Assembly (NCBI GenBank): GCA_036821825.1
Contig: DAISIV010000017.1
Coordinates: 1 to 64,000 of the forward strand
Direction of reading: 5' to 3'
Length of the DNA stretch: 64,000 nucleotides
Source: CAITZA01 sp937915285
GTDB taxonomy: Bacteria; Desulfobacterota; Desulfomonilia; Desulfomonilales; Desulfomonilaceae
Below, in pieces: positions 34,446 through 43,352 of this stretch. Below the pieces are notes generated by a model. That model searched no databases. It had not been told where the DNA came from and saw only the letters and a list, made by a program, of their open reading frames with translations. Position numbers and translations under genes: made by a program. The stretch's first letter is position 1. The number at the start of each line of letters is the position of its first letter.

Positions 34446-36503
34446 TTAAACGGCCTGCGCCAAATCCTGCTGAATCTTCTCAACTCTGACAGCGCAAACC
34501 TTGTATTCAGGAATCTTGCATATGGGGTCGAGGGCCGTGTTGGTTAATTCGTTGGCATTGGCTTCCATGAAATGAAAGCTCATGAATATGGTTCCGGGTT
34601 CAACTGAATCCGTGATAAAGGCTTTGGTCACTACGTCGCCTCTGCGCGACACTATTCGGCATTCTTCAAGATTTCTGATGCCCAGCGTCCTGGCGTCATA
34701 AGGGTGAATTTCGAACTGTCCCTCGGGCATTTCATTATCGAGTGTAGGTGAATTTCTAGTCATTGTTCCGGTGTGATAGTGCGGGAAATACCTTCCTGTT
34801 GTCAGCAGCATTGGATATTCCTCGTCGGCCAGTTCATCCGGTGGCCTGTATTCGATGGCGTGGAACAGTCCCTTACCTCGAGTGAATCTTTCGGTGTGCA
34901 GTATGGGGGTTCCTGGATGGTCCTTGTTGGGGCATGGCCAGGGAATGCCGCCGGATTCAATTCTCTGGTAGGTCAGTCCACCGTAACTTGGGGTAACCTG
35001 GGTGATTTCGTTAAATATTTCCTCCGCTGAATCATAGTTCATTGGCAGTCCGAATCTTGTGGACAAATCGCAGATGATCTGCCAATCCAGCCTGGAATCT
35101 CCAACGGGTTCAACTGCCTTGCGAACCCGCATGACTTTTCTTTCGGTATTGGTGAAAGTGCCGTCCTTTTCCGCAAAAGACACTCCCGGCAACACCACGT
35201 GAGCCAATTTTGCCGTGTCAGTGAGAAATATGTCTATAACCGCAAGGAAGTCAGCCTCTTGCAACGCATGCTTCACGTGACGAGCGTCAGGGTCGCTTCC
35301 GACCGGGTTCTCACCCAAGATGACCATACCCTTTATAGATCCGTCCTCCAGACCGTGCATCATTTCCATGATGGTATAGCCAACCTTGGAAGAAAGCTGG
35401 GCCTGCCAAATATCTTCGAATTTCTTCTTGTTATTTTCATCAGTTACTGCCTGGTAAGCAGGGTAAACGTTCGGCAGACCTCCCATGTCGCATGCGCCCT
35501 GGACATTATTCTGGCCTCTCAACGGATTGACCCCAGTGGAAGGTTTCCCGATTTGCCCAGTCAGCATGGCAAGGTTCGCCAGAGACTTGACGTTGTCAAC
35601 ACCATGCGAATGCTGCGTAATCCCCATGGCGTAGAGTATTGTCGATTTAGCGGAACCGGCAAAAGTCTCAGCGATATTAACAATGTCCTCCTCACTAACT
35701 CCTGTAATTTCAGAAGCCTTTTCAGGTGGATAGTTTTTTAGAGTTTCCGCAAGAGCCTCAAAGCCTTCCGTGCGTTCCTCAATGAAAACCTTGTCATGCA
35801 GTCCCCTCTGAATTATCACGTTCATTACGCCATTGAGCAAGGCCACATCGGATCCGAGGTTCTGCTTTACATTGATGTCGGCGATGGAACTCACCTGAAT
35901 GCGTCTAGGGTCGGCGACTATCAATTTGGCCCCTTTTGCCTTGGCTTTGAAAACCCTGCTGGCAATCAACGGGTGAGCCACAGAAGTGTTTGATCCGATT
36001 ATGAATATACAGTCGGCGTCTTCTATTTCCGGTATGGAATTCGTCATTGCTCCACTTCCGAAAGCGGCGGCAAGACCTGCCACCGTTGAGGAGTGTCAGA
36101 GACGCGCGCAGTGGTCGACATTGTTAGTCCCGAATCCGACCCTGCAGAATTTCTGGAATACGTAGTTATCTTCGTTTGTGCACTTTGCGGATGTCAGAAA
36201 CGCCAGGGAATCTCCCCCATGACTTTCCTTGATTTCTCTGAGTCGTGAAGCCGCAAAATCCAGAGCTTCATCCCAGGAAGTCTCTACAAGCTCTCCATCC
36301 TTGCGGATCATCGGCTTAGTGAGTCTGTTAGGACTTTCGACAAATTCATGCGCGTTCCATCCCTTGATGCAAAGCTTTCCCTGATTCATCACATTAGTCT
36401 TGGAAGGTATTGTCGATACCAGCTTGCCGTCAAGGGTCTCCAACAGGAACTCACATCCGCATCCGCAATAAGGGCACGTAGTCCTCACATAGTTAATGTC
36501 CAT
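34446..36503 (-). CDS. fdhA: Formate dehydrogenase catalytic subunit, selenocysteine-containing
   Basis: One gene of 685 residues read through an in-frame TGA at 36096-36098 as selenocysteine 136. The context CARL-U-HSSTVAGL matches the Sec site of known formate dehydrogenases (Escherichia coli FdhF: Sec140 in RVUHGPSV). The N terminus has the 4Fe-4S motif C10, C13, C17 and C45 (CPYCGCGC...LCIKGW). The molybdopterin domains follow: IIGSNTSVAHPL, TILYAMGITQHSHGVDNV, LTGQIGKPSTGVNPLRGQNNVQG and VVLPGVSFAEKDGTFTNTERKVMR. The C-terminal dinucleotide-binding domain has TGRYFPHYHTGTMTR. It oxidises formate to CO2, with ferredoxin, NAD or another partner encoded elsewhere; no beta subunit is adjacent. 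A SECIS hairpin lies just behind the TGA. Soluble, no Tat signal seen. Confidence 0.95.
36065..36085 (-). promoter_or_regulatory. SECIS hairpin of fdhA
   Basis: On the mRNA strand, 13 bases after the TGA, CGGTGGC-AGGTCT-TGCCGCCG-type pairing gives stem GGCA/TGCC extended by further G-C pairs. The apical loop holds GGTCT, the sequence known from the Escherichia coli fdhF SECIS that SelB binds. Confidence 0.88.
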
Positions 36504-36721
36504 TATATTCTCCCGATCTAGAGAAAGAATTCACACAGAACTCCGCCAGAAAGGCTGTTAGGAACGCCCAAGCCTGAATATGTCCCGCATCCATTCGTAT
36601 TAGGTGTGTTATTCGCCTGCGAGGTGTGTCAATATCTCACCCTCACATATGCTTAATCTAGCACCTTAACGACTCCCGATCAAGCACGTTTAAGAGCCAA
36701 ACAGGCAATCGCAGCGGCAAC

Positions 36722-36751
36722 AAAAAAAACCAGGCCGAACTAGGACCTGGT
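36722..36751 (-). terminator. Intrinsic terminator upstream of fdhA (end of the glyA operon)
   Basis: On the minus strand ACCAGG (36746-36751) pairs with CCTGGT (36729-36734) across an 11-base loop, followed by T8 (36722-36729). It terminates transcripts coming from the membrane-protein and glyA side. Confidence 0.8.
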
Positions 36752-36823
36752 CTACTCAGGAGGTAACGAAGCATTAGTTGGACAAGCTGTTGAAGCTATG
36801 CTTCATATTATAAACGCAACTTA

Positions 36824-36851
36824 TCAAATATTGTGACAATTGTCAAATATT
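36824..36851. repeat. Palindrome flanked by direct repeats, candidate operator
   Basis: TGACAATTGTCA (36834-36845) is a perfect 12-base palindrome. TCAAATATT occurs on both sides as a direct repeat (36824-36832 and 36843-36851, 19 bases apart). It lies 70 bases beyond the stop of the membrane-protein gene. Confidence 0.4.
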
Positions 36852-36917
36852 ATCAGATAGCGGATAGAGCGCCTGGAGCCGGAAGTCTGTCCAGCCAGAC
36901 TCTTCATGAAACATTAC

Positions 36918-37379
36918 TCATTTCTTTGAAGAGGATTGTCGGATTTGTTTGGCCGACCTGAACGCAAACAACCATCCCAGTGTAGCCAGATTGAGAAAAA
37001 GCCCGCCTATTTCAAAGACCTGAGTCAGTCCGGAATCGAGGAATCCGGCCTCTGCCAGTCTGAGTATCCTAAACAGAATTACCGGTGTATCGATAAACAG
37101 GAAGACCAGTGCAGGTGTAGGCGTCCATTGTTTTTCATTCCAGAACCCATAACCGAATGCAAGAGCGGGAAGAATCGCAACGGAGAAGTATACTGTTTCA
37201 AAAATAACCGCCGGTTCGTAAGGTCCAGGGTCAGATCCTAACATGTAAATAAAACAGATATAAAGGAACCCTTTAAGATAAAACCATAGTCCGGCAAACC
37301 AATATACAAGTGGAAAATCCGAATCGAATCGTCTGTCAGGGAACAGTGAAAATCTTTCCCATAAACTATTTTTATCCAT
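36918..37379 (-). CDS. Uncharacterised small membrane protein, four membrane segments
   Basis: 153 residues. Hydrophobic segments lie at about 24-46 (LVYWFAGLWFYLKGFLYICFIYML), 64-80 (FSVAILPALAFGYGFW), 88-105 (ALVFLFIDTPVILFRIL) and 118-142 (FEIGGLFLNLATLGWLFAF). The ends are charged and probably cytoplasmic. No cysteine or histidine motif suggests a cofactor. It follows glyA by 13 bases on the same strand and is followed by a terminator, so it is the last gene of the fab-glyA operon or a linked unit. Function unknown. Confidence 0.72.
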   Translation of the reverse strand: MDKNSLWERFSLFPDRRFDSDFPLVYWFAGLWFYLKGFLYICFIYMLGSDPGPYEPAVIFETVYFSVAILPALAFGYGFWNEKQWTPTPALVFLFIDTPVILFRILRLAEAGFLDSGLTQVFEIGGLFLNLATLGWLFAFRSAKQIRQSSSKK

Positions 37380-37392
37380 TTATTCGTCCATT

Positions 37393-38628
37393 TCAGGAGT
37401 AAAGAGGAAACCTTGCGCACATTTCAAGAACCTGACTCTTGATGTGTGAAAGTTTGGATTCGTCATCCCTCTTGGTTATTGCATCGTCGATGAAAGCAGC
37501 AATAAGCGCCATTTCGTCTTTTCCCATGTGCCTCGTTGTGACGGCCGGTGTTCCTATGCGTATTCCGGAGGCTCTACCTGGTGGCAATGGATCAAACGGT
37601 ATGGAGTTCTTGTTGACCGTGATTCCTGCCTTTTCTAGAATTTCCTGGGCCTGTGCGCCGGTCACGCCCTTGGTGGTCAGATCGACCAGGATCAGGTGAT
37701 TATCGGTGCCGCCCGATACCAGAGAAAACCCTCTGTTAAGCATCTCGTCAGCGAGAGTCCTGGCGTTTTCTACAATCTTGGTCTGATAGGAGCGAAAATC
37801 TTCGGATGAAGCTTCTTTGAACGCTACCGCTTTTGCGGCTATCACATGCATCAGAGGTCCACCCTGCATGCCTGGGAAAATGCAGGAGTCCAGCGAGGCT
37901 CCATAGTTCTTCCTGCACATGACTATTCCGCCTCGAGGGCCCCTAAGTGTCTTGTGAGTCGTTGTGGTTATGAAGTCGGCGTATGGGGCTGGAGAAGGAT
38001 GAACGCCTGCGACAACCAGGCCGGCTATATGGGCGATGTCAGCCATTAGAACCGCTCCGACTTCACCTGCTATTTGAGCGAATATATCGTAGTGTATGGT
38101 CCGGGGATAGGCGCTGGCCCCAACTATTATCATCTTGGGTCGGTTTTTGATCGCCAGCTCCCTGACCTGATTGTAGTCGATAAGATGATCAGTCTGACGG
38201 ACCGAGTATGGGACGACCTTGTAGATTTTGCCTGAAAAATTTTTGGGATGCCCCATGGAAAGATGACCTCCGTGAGCGAGGTCCATGCCCATATAACAAT
38301 CCCCGGGTTGCATCACCGTAAAATAAACAGACATGTTAGCCTGAGTGCCGGAGTGGGGTTGCACATTCGCGTGTTCAACATTGAACAACTTCATGGCCCT
38401 TGTTCGGGCAATCTCTTCCACAAAGTCAACATTAACGCAACCGCCGTAGTATCTCTTTCCCGGATAGCCTTCAGCGTATTTATTCGTCAGGATGCTTCCC
38501 TGAGCCTCCATCACAGCCCTGGAGGTAAAGTTCTCCGACGCTATGAGTTCCAGCCTGCCTTCCTGTCGAGCCTTTTCCTGCTCAATCAATGAATATATTT
38601 CCGGGTCTGTGACCTGCAAAGGGCTCAT
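37393..38628 (-). CDS. glyA: Serine hydroxymethyltransferase
   Basis: Converts serine and tetrahydrofolate to glycine and methylene-tetrahydrofolate with pyridoxal phosphate. The protein has LELIASENFTSRAVMEAQGS, NKYAEGYPGKRYYGGC, NVQPHSGTQANM and the cofactor lysine in TTTTHKTLRGPRGG. About 411 residues, normal. Starting at the ATG 38628 puts AAAGG six bases upstream; an in-frame ATG at 38634 overlaps that site. It lies 74 bases after rpiB, an order (fabF-rpiB-glyA) seen in other deltaproteobacteria. It supplies one-carbon units, which purL in this window also depends on indirectly. Confidence 0.96.
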   Translation of the reverse strand: MSPLQVTDPEIYSLIEQEKARQEGRLELIASENFTSRAVMEAQGSILTNKYAEGYPGKRYYGGCVNVDFVEEIARTRAMKLFNVEHANVQPHSGTQANMSVYFTVMQPGDCYMGMDLAHGGHLSMGHPKNFSGKIYKVVPYSVRQTDHLIDYNQVRELAIKNRPKMIIVGASAYPRTIHYDIFAQIAGEVGAVLMADIAHIAGLVVAGVHPSPAPYADFITTTTHKTLRGPRGGIVMCRKNYGASLDSCIFPGMQGGPLMHVIAAKAVAFKEASSEDFRSYQTKIVENARTLADEMLNRGFSLVSGGTDNHLILVDLTTKGVTGAQAQEILEKAGITVNKNSIPFDPLPPGRASGIRIGTPAVTTRHMGKDEMALIAAFIDDAITKRDDESKLSHIKSQVLEMCARFPLYS

Positions 38629-38707
38629 GATCATCCTTTACTTCATCTATTGTTGAGAGTGGCGCAGACCTTATAACAGACCCGCCAACTCCTTGATTAA
38701 AATGCGC

Positions 38708-39157
38708 TCATTGCGCCGTCTGTTCGGAAAGTTCATCAATGAGGTTGACTCGTCTCATGTGACGGCCCCCCTCAAATTCGGTTTCGAGCCATGCCTTGAG
38801 GATGGATAGCGCCAATTCACTACCTATAACCCTGCTGCCTAGGCATAGGACATTGGAATTGTTGTGAGCCCGACTCATTCGGGCATGGTATTCATTGGCG
38901 CAAAGAGCGGCCCGTATGCCCACGTAGCGGTTGGCTGACATGCTCATGCCTATTCCGGTTCCACATACCAGCACACCGAGTTCCGCCTCATTTTTTAAAA
39001 TCATGGAGCACACTTCGTGCGCAAACGTGGGGTAGTCGCAAGAAACCTCTGAATCACAACCTATATCCACAACTTCACAGCCATATGACATCAGGTAATT
39101 CCTGACCATTAACTTCAAGTCGTATCCTGCGTGATCCGAGCCGATAGCTATTCTCAT
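38708..39157 (-). CDS. rpiB: Ribose-5-phosphate isomerase B
   Basis: Interconverts ribose 5-phosphate and ribulose 5-phosphate. The 149-residue protein has IAIGSDHAGYDLK at the N terminus, and VLVCGTGIGMSMSANR with the active-site Cys. ARMSRAHNNSNVLCLGSRVIG contains the phosphate-binding arginines. It belongs to the RpiB/LacA-LacB family; the allose-6-phosphate function cannot be excluded but is unlikely beside glyA. It lies six bases after fabF, so it is in the same operon. Confidence 0.94.
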   Translation of the reverse strand: MRIAIGSDHAGYDLKLMVRNYLMSYGCEVVDIGCDSEVSCDYPTFAHEVCSMILKNEAELGVLVCGTGIGMSMSANRYVGIRAALCANEYHARMSRAHNNSNVLCLGSRVIGSELALSILKAWLETEFEGGRHMRRVNLIDELSEQTAQ

Positions 39158-39163
39158 GCCAGA

Positions 39164-40414
39164 CTAAGCCTTTTTGAAAATAAGGGCCGCATTTTGACCA
39201 CCAAACGCGAAACTGTTTGACATGGCGTAGTTGACCGTTTTTGGAACTGCCTTATGCGGGGTGTAGTCAAGATCGCAATCGGGATCAGGGTTATCCAGGT
39301 TTATAGTCGGAGGAATCGTGTCCGTTCGGATTGCCATGATGCTCAAGATCGCTTCAACTGCCCCGGCCGCCCCTATCATGTGCCCGGTCATGGATTTTGT
39401 CGAGCTAACGGAAAGCGCGTCAGCATGTGAACCAAAAACTCTTCTTATCGCAAAACTCTCAATACGATCGTTGAGTTCCGTTGATGTGCCGTGCGCGTTT
39501 ACATAGGAAATCTGTTCAGGAGTAATAGCGGCTTCTTCTATGGCGAGTCTCATGGCATTAAAGGCTCCGGCTCCTTCTGGGTCTGGCATAACCAGATGAT
39601 ATGCGTCACCAGTAGCCCCATAACCAACCATCTCTGCATATATTTTTGCGCCCCGGTCCACTGCGCGCTCAAAAGACTCAAGGATTATTATTCCTGAACC
39701 CTCAGCCAGAACAAACCCATCCCTGTCCCTGTCGAACGGTCGTGACGCCTTCTGAGGCTCACTGTTTCGCACAGAGAGCGCCCGAATAGCGTTGAACGCT
39801 GAAACCGAGAAGGCGCTTACCACGGCTTCAGTGCCACCAGTCATTGCAACATCAGCATATCCGCATGATACAAGCCTGAACGCCTCGCCTATGGCCGAAG
39901 CCCCGGAAGTGCATGCGTTGACAACGCCGAAGTTACAACCTTTGAACTGGTATTTCATAGAAAGCAGTCCGGGCGTAAGGTTGGAAACCACCATGGGGAT
40001 AACCAAGGGAGGCATCCTTTTGGGACCCTTGTTCTTCAGAACGTCATGGCCGTCTTCTATGGTTCGGAGGCCACCCATTCCGGATCCAACTATTACCGCA
40101 TGACGGTAAGGTTCAGATGGAGGTATCTCAAGACCAGAGGATAATACCGCTTCGTGGGCCGCCACGAGAGCAAACTGCTGATGCCTGTCCAGACGGCGCA
40201 ACTCTTTGTTGGGAATGACGCCGTAAGTGTCAAAACCCTTTTTGACTTCCCCCGCTATCTGAGTCAGAAAACCGGTAGTGTCAAACTGGGTTATGTTTCC
40301 GATACCGGATTGTCCCGATGTCACGGCGTTCCAATTGGTGTCCACGCCGCTACCAAGACACGTAACCATGCCCATGCCTGTTACTGCGACACGACGTCTC
40401 AACGAATCCTCCAT
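39164..40414 (-). CDS. fabF: 3-oxoacyl-ACP synthase II (KAS II)
   Basis: Condenses malonyl-ACP with acyl-ACP in fatty-acid elongation. The catalytic triad is visible: Cys in VNACTSGASAIGEAF, His in NAHGTSTELND and His in STKSMTGHMIGAAGAVEA. The N terminus RRVAVTGMGMVTCLGSG and the C terminus NSFAFGGQNAALIF are family hallmarks. 416 residues, normal. It follows acpP by 27 bases in the rpmF-fabD-fabG-acpP-fabF order. Confidence 0.97.
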   Translation of the reverse strand: MEDSLRRRVAVTGMGMVTCLGSGVDTNWNAVTSGQSGIGNITQFDTTGFLTQIAGEVKKGFDTYGVIPNKELRRLDRHQQFALVAAHEAVLSSGLEIPPSEPYRHAVIVGSGMGGLRTIEDGHDVLKNKGPKRMPPLVIPMVVSNLTPGLLSMKYQFKGCNFGVVNACTSGASAIGEAFRLVSCGYADVAMTGGTEAVVSAFSVSAFNAIRALSVRNSEPQKASRPFDRDRDGFVLAEGSGIIILESFERAVDRGAKIYAEMVGYGATGDAYHLVMPDPEGAGAFNAMRLAIEEAAITPEQISYVNAHGTSTELNDRIESFAIRRVFGSHADALSVSSTKSMTGHMIGAAGAVEAILSIMAIRTDTIPPTINLDNPDPDCDLDYTPHKAVPKTVNYAMSNSFAFGGQNAALIFKKA

Positions 40415-40441
40415 TGATCCGGATGCGATTGGTTGTTTGGC

Positions 40442-40684
40442 TTAAGCCTGTTTCTGGGCCCTTATGAAATCTGCGACATCCTGGACAGTCTGGATTTTTT
40501 CGACCTCTTCATCGCTAATTTCCATGCCGAATTCATCTTCCAGCAGAGCTATCATGTCGTAGATATCCAGTGACTCTGCTCCGAGATCTTCGACAATCTT
40601 CGAATCAAGCTGTATATTATCCTTGTTGACATCGACAAGAACCTCAGCGATGAGGTCTACAACCTTTTTTTCGATTTCATCCAT
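40442..40684 (-). CDS. acpP: Acyl carrier protein
   Basis: An 80-residue acidic helical protein that carries acyl chains on 4'-phosphopantetheine. The attachment Ser is in LGAESLDIYDMIALLEDEFG; most bacteria have GADSLD, so the Glu before Ser is a mild variant. The ATG at 40684 has GGAGGAG eight bases upstream; the longer open frame reaching 40738 is not needed. It lies between fabG and fabF, its usual place. Confidence 0.96.
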   Translation of the reverse strand: MDEIEKKVVDLIAEVLVDVNKDNIQLDSKIVEDLGAESLDIYDMIALLEDEFGMEISDEEVEKIQTVQDVADFIRAQKQA

Positions 40685-40771
40685 GACTGAACTCCTCCGA
40701 ATCTGTCTGACTATATAAGCCCTTTTTATTACATCCAAAATTAATCAGTAAAAATAATATGGCAGGTGACC

Positions 40772-41533
40772 TCACATGTAGAGCCCACCATTTACTCTCA
40801 GGACCTGGCCGGTAATGTAATTGGCCATATCCGAGCAAAGAAAAACCACAGCTGCGCAGACATCTTCCGGTTCGCCCAGGCGTCCCAATGGCACATGCTC
40901 AATGATGGCCTGTGTCTGTTTTTCGTTCAGGTTATCGCTCATGCCGCCTGATATCAGGCCGGGTGAAACGCAGTTCACTAGTATGTTCCTGGGCGCCAGT
41001 TCGCGCGCTAGAGCCTTTGTAAAGCCAATCAAACCTGCCTTTGAAGCAGAATAGTTTACCTGGCCCCCATTCCCGACCTCGCCTGCCACGCTGCCAATGT
41101 TGATGATGCGTCCATATCGACGACGAATCATCGTCTTGCTGACGGCTCGGCAGGTATTAAAAGTTCCCGAAAGGTTGGTTGAAATAACGTCATTCCAATC
41201 CTGGGGCTTCATCCGTCCTATTAGTCCGTCTCTGGAGAGTCCCGCGTTGTTTATCAGCAACTCTAAGGATCCACGGTCCGAAACAACTTCAGCGATAGCC
41301 TTGTCGACTTCCTCAAAACTGGCCACATCAAATTTCTTGAGCATGCCATCGGCGCCATGCGATCTGACAATGTCCAGCGTTTCTTGAGCGTTGGATTCCG
41401 ATCCCCTATAATTAATTACAACAAAAGCTCCGGAATTGGCCAGCGATAAAGCAATTGATCGACCCAGGCCACGTGACGCGCCGGTAACAAGGGCAGTTTT
41501 GTTTTTGAGAGAGACATCAAAAGTAAATGTCAT
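40772..41533 (-). CDS. fabG: 3-oxoacyl-ACP reductase
   Basis: NADPH-dependent reduction of the beta-keto group in fatty-acid elongation. It has the Rossmann loop TGASRGLGRSIA, NNAG, the catalytic Ser in INIGSVAGEVG and the YSASKAGLIGFTKAL Tyr-Lys pair. 253 residues. The start overlaps the fabD stop by one base, and the gene stands in the classical fab order, which separates it from the second SDR of this window at 51.5 kb. Confidence 0.95.
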   Translation of the reverse strand: MTFTFDVSLKNKTALVTGASRGLGRSIALSLANSGAFVVINYRGSESNAQETLDIVRSHGADGMLKKFDVASFEEVDKAIAEVVSDRGSLELLINNAGLSRDGLIGRMKPQDWNDVISTNLSGTFNTCRAVSKTMIRRRYGRIINIGSVAGEVGNGGQVNYSASKAGLIGFTKALARELAPRNILVNCVSPGLISGGMSDNLNEKQTQAIIEHVPLGRLGEPEDVCAAVVFLCSDMANYITGQVLRVNGGLYM

Positions 41534-42492
41534 CAGCTAACGCCTGAGGAGAATTGGATATCCGACATACAGGATATGTTATAGCATTCAACATTTCTAT
41601 TGATTCTCTTCATGAGACCTGTCAGGACCTTCCCCGGGCCTATCTCCACGAAGCAGTCCGCCTGCGCCTTCTGCATCGTCAAAACGCTTTCATGCCACAA
41701 TACGGTATGGGTTACCTGATCTGACAACAATTTTTTGATTGCCAGAGTCTCCTGCGGAAACTCCAGGGCGGTGGCATTCGAAATTACCGGGAAACGCTGA
41801 GGTTTTAAATCAATTTCCTGAATGAATCTGAACAGGGTGTCCTTGGCTGTAGCCATATGTTCGGTGTGGAAAGCGGAAGACACCGGTAGCATGACACATC
41901 GAGTACGCTTTTCTCCGCTAAATGCCGCAACCGCAATGTCCAGCGCTTCAAGAGACCCAGACAGCACAATCTGATCAGGCGAGTTGATGTTTGCAATGCT
42001 TATCGGAGACGCTGTATTGATCGAGCCAAGTATTTCCACAACTCTTTCCCTAGCAAGGCCAACAACGGCCATCATACCGAAAGCTCCTTGCGGTTGGGCC
42101 GAGTCCATCGCCTGGGCACGCACGTTAATGCAGCGCAATGCGTCATCAAATCCAATGACTCCAGCGGCGCATAGGGCCGAATATTCGCCCAGCGAATGTC
42201 CAGCCCCTACAATTGGTGTCAACTCAATGGCTGCGTTCAATATGTCCCACAGCATCATGGAATGAACAAAAATCGCGGGTTGGGTGTATACAGTCCGCCC
42301 AAGCTCACCCTCTGACGCCCCAGACATTATCTTACTCAGCGGATAGCCCAACACGCTATCAGCATGAGCCATGCGCTCGCGAGCCAAAGCGCTGCACGCA
42401 AGTAAATCATCAGCCATGCCAACGAACTGCGAGCCTTGACCCGGGAACATAACTGCGATTTTCTTGTTGACCAACCGTGAGGAGCCTGTCAT
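41533..42492 (-). CDS. fabD: Malonyl-CoA:ACP transacylase
   Basis: Loads malonyl groups onto ACP. It has AVMFPGQGSQFVGM, the nucleophile elbow GHSLGEYSAL with catalytic Ser, and the catalytic-His region VSSAFHTEHM, followed by VEIGPGKVLTGL. I start it at the ATG 42492, after an AAGG; the longer frame up to 42597 would cover rpmF. 319 residues. It directly follows rpmF, whereas plsX and fabH, usually in between, are missing. Confidence 0.95.
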   Translation of the reverse strand: MTGSSRLVNKKIAVMFPGQGSQFVGMADDLLACSALARERMAHADSVLGYPLSKIMSGASEGELGRTVYTQPAIFVHSMMLWDILNAAIELTPIVGAGHSLGEYSALCAAGVIGFDDALRCINVRAQAMDSAQPQGAFGMMAVVGLARERVVEILGSINTASPISIANINSPDQIVLSGSLEALDIAVAAFSGEKRTRCVMLPVSSAFHTEHMATAKDTLFRFIQEIDLKPQRFPVISNATALEFPQETLAIKKLLSDQVTHTVLWHESVLTMQKAQADCFVEIGPGKVLTGLMKRINRNVECYNISCMSDIQFSSGVS

Positions 42493-42503
42493 TGACTCAG
42501 CCC

Positions 42504-42683
42504 TTATGACGCAGTCTCGATTACAACCCTGTTCTTGTAGTAACCACAAGAAGGACAAATGCGATGGGAGGCCATCGCCTGCGAGCATTCGGGGCATTTT
42601 GACAAATTGACGCAGGTCAAAGACTTGTGGGTTCTTCTTTTGTCTCGTCTTGTTCGAGAAACCCGTTTTTTAGGAACTGGCAT
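42504..42683 (-). CDS. rpmF: 50S ribosomal protein L32 (bL32)
   Basis: A 59-residue ribosomal protein. It starts MPVPKKRVSRTRRDKRR, typical of L32, and has the zinc-ribbon pairs CPEC and CPSC (CPECSQAMASHRICPSCGYYK). It lies in a different frame under the fabD upstream extension and is easily missed by a length cut-off. The gene order yceD-rpmF-fabD is widespread and confirms the call. Four cysteines mean the zinc-binding (C+) form. Confidence 0.97.
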   Translation of the reverse strand: MPVPKKRVSRTRRDKRRTHKSLTCVNLSKCPECSQAMASHRICPSCGYYKNRVVIETAS

Positions 42684-42749
42684 GATTAAACCTTCTTAAA
42701 TTCTTATGTGTATTAAACCCGGCGCTACGCTCATGACTCCCGCCAGAAG

Positions 42750-43310
42750 CTATGCGCTAATCTTGTCCTTTATCTGTTTTAAACCCTGCCATCTTGGGTC
42801 AACTTCTTTGTCGCTTCCACACTTGCAGCGGTCAGAACCTCTCACGTTACCGCATGTAGGACACAGTCCGGGGCAATCCTCGTTGCAAAGCGGTTTCATG
42901 GGGATGTCAAGGGCCATTTCCTGGCAAAGTATGGACCCAAGATCGATTTCAGAGCCGTGAACCGCTATTTCGTTGTCTTCCAGCTCAGCTTCCTGATCAA
43001 ATGTGGTGGCGCTGACAACCTTCAGCACGAGATCAATTTCTGTGCTGATCTCTGTTTCGTAGCTTGCCAGGCAACGTGAGCAATCAAGTCTCACCGATGC
43101 ATTGAGCGTCCCCGACACCAGAATTTCATCCTCCTGCCGTGTAAGAAGAAGCTTTCCAGACATCTCAGGCTTCACAGTAACGTCTTCCCCGAAGCCAGCC
43201 GTGGAATGACAATCCAGCGTCCCGAATGAACTATCCGGGAGATTTATCTCCAACCCGAAATCAGGAATATCGTCCAGCCTTACCTTCACGCCTGACACCA
43301 CGCCCTGCAA
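42750..43310 (-). CDS. yceD: YceD/DUF177 family protein (23S rRNA accumulation)
   Basis: A 186-residue protein of the DUF177 family, which in Escherichia coli and plants is linked to 23S rRNA levels. The middle has LVSGTLNASVRLDCSRCLASYETEIS, with the first CxxC. The tail has CNEDCPGLCPTCG and CKCGS, the usual zinc-like cysteine set. It precedes rpmF by 67 bases, the conserved order. The start codon is uncertain (TTG at 43310, or GTG a few codons later). Confidence 0.88.
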   Translation of the reverse strand: MQGVVSGVKVRLDDIPDFGLEINLPDSSFGTLDCHSTAGFGEDVTVKPEMSGKLLLTRQEDEILVSGTLNASVRLDCSRCLASYETEISTEIDLVLKVVSATTFDQEAELEDNEIAVHGSEIDLGSILCQEMALDIPMKPLCNEDCPGLCPTCGNVRGSDRCKCGSDKEVDPRWQGLKQIKDKISA

Positions 43311-43352
43311 ACTAGCTTAAACTGACAGCATACAATCGGAACAGTTTTCAAG

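Larger units (their letters stand above)
36504..36917. other. 414-base intergenic region between fdhA and a membrane-protein gene
   Basis: No gene was found. Upstream of fdhA lie two direct copies of AGGTGTGT (36602-36609 and 36622-36629, 20 bases apart) that could be operator half-sites. A minus-strand terminator at 36722-36751 and a palindrome with direct repeats at 36824-36851 are listed separately. Confidence 0.5.

Noticed and set aside
36084..36098. fdhA as a pseudogene split by a stop codon
   Set aside because: The TGA sits exactly at the catalytic Sec position and is followed by a standard SECIS; reading frame is kept.
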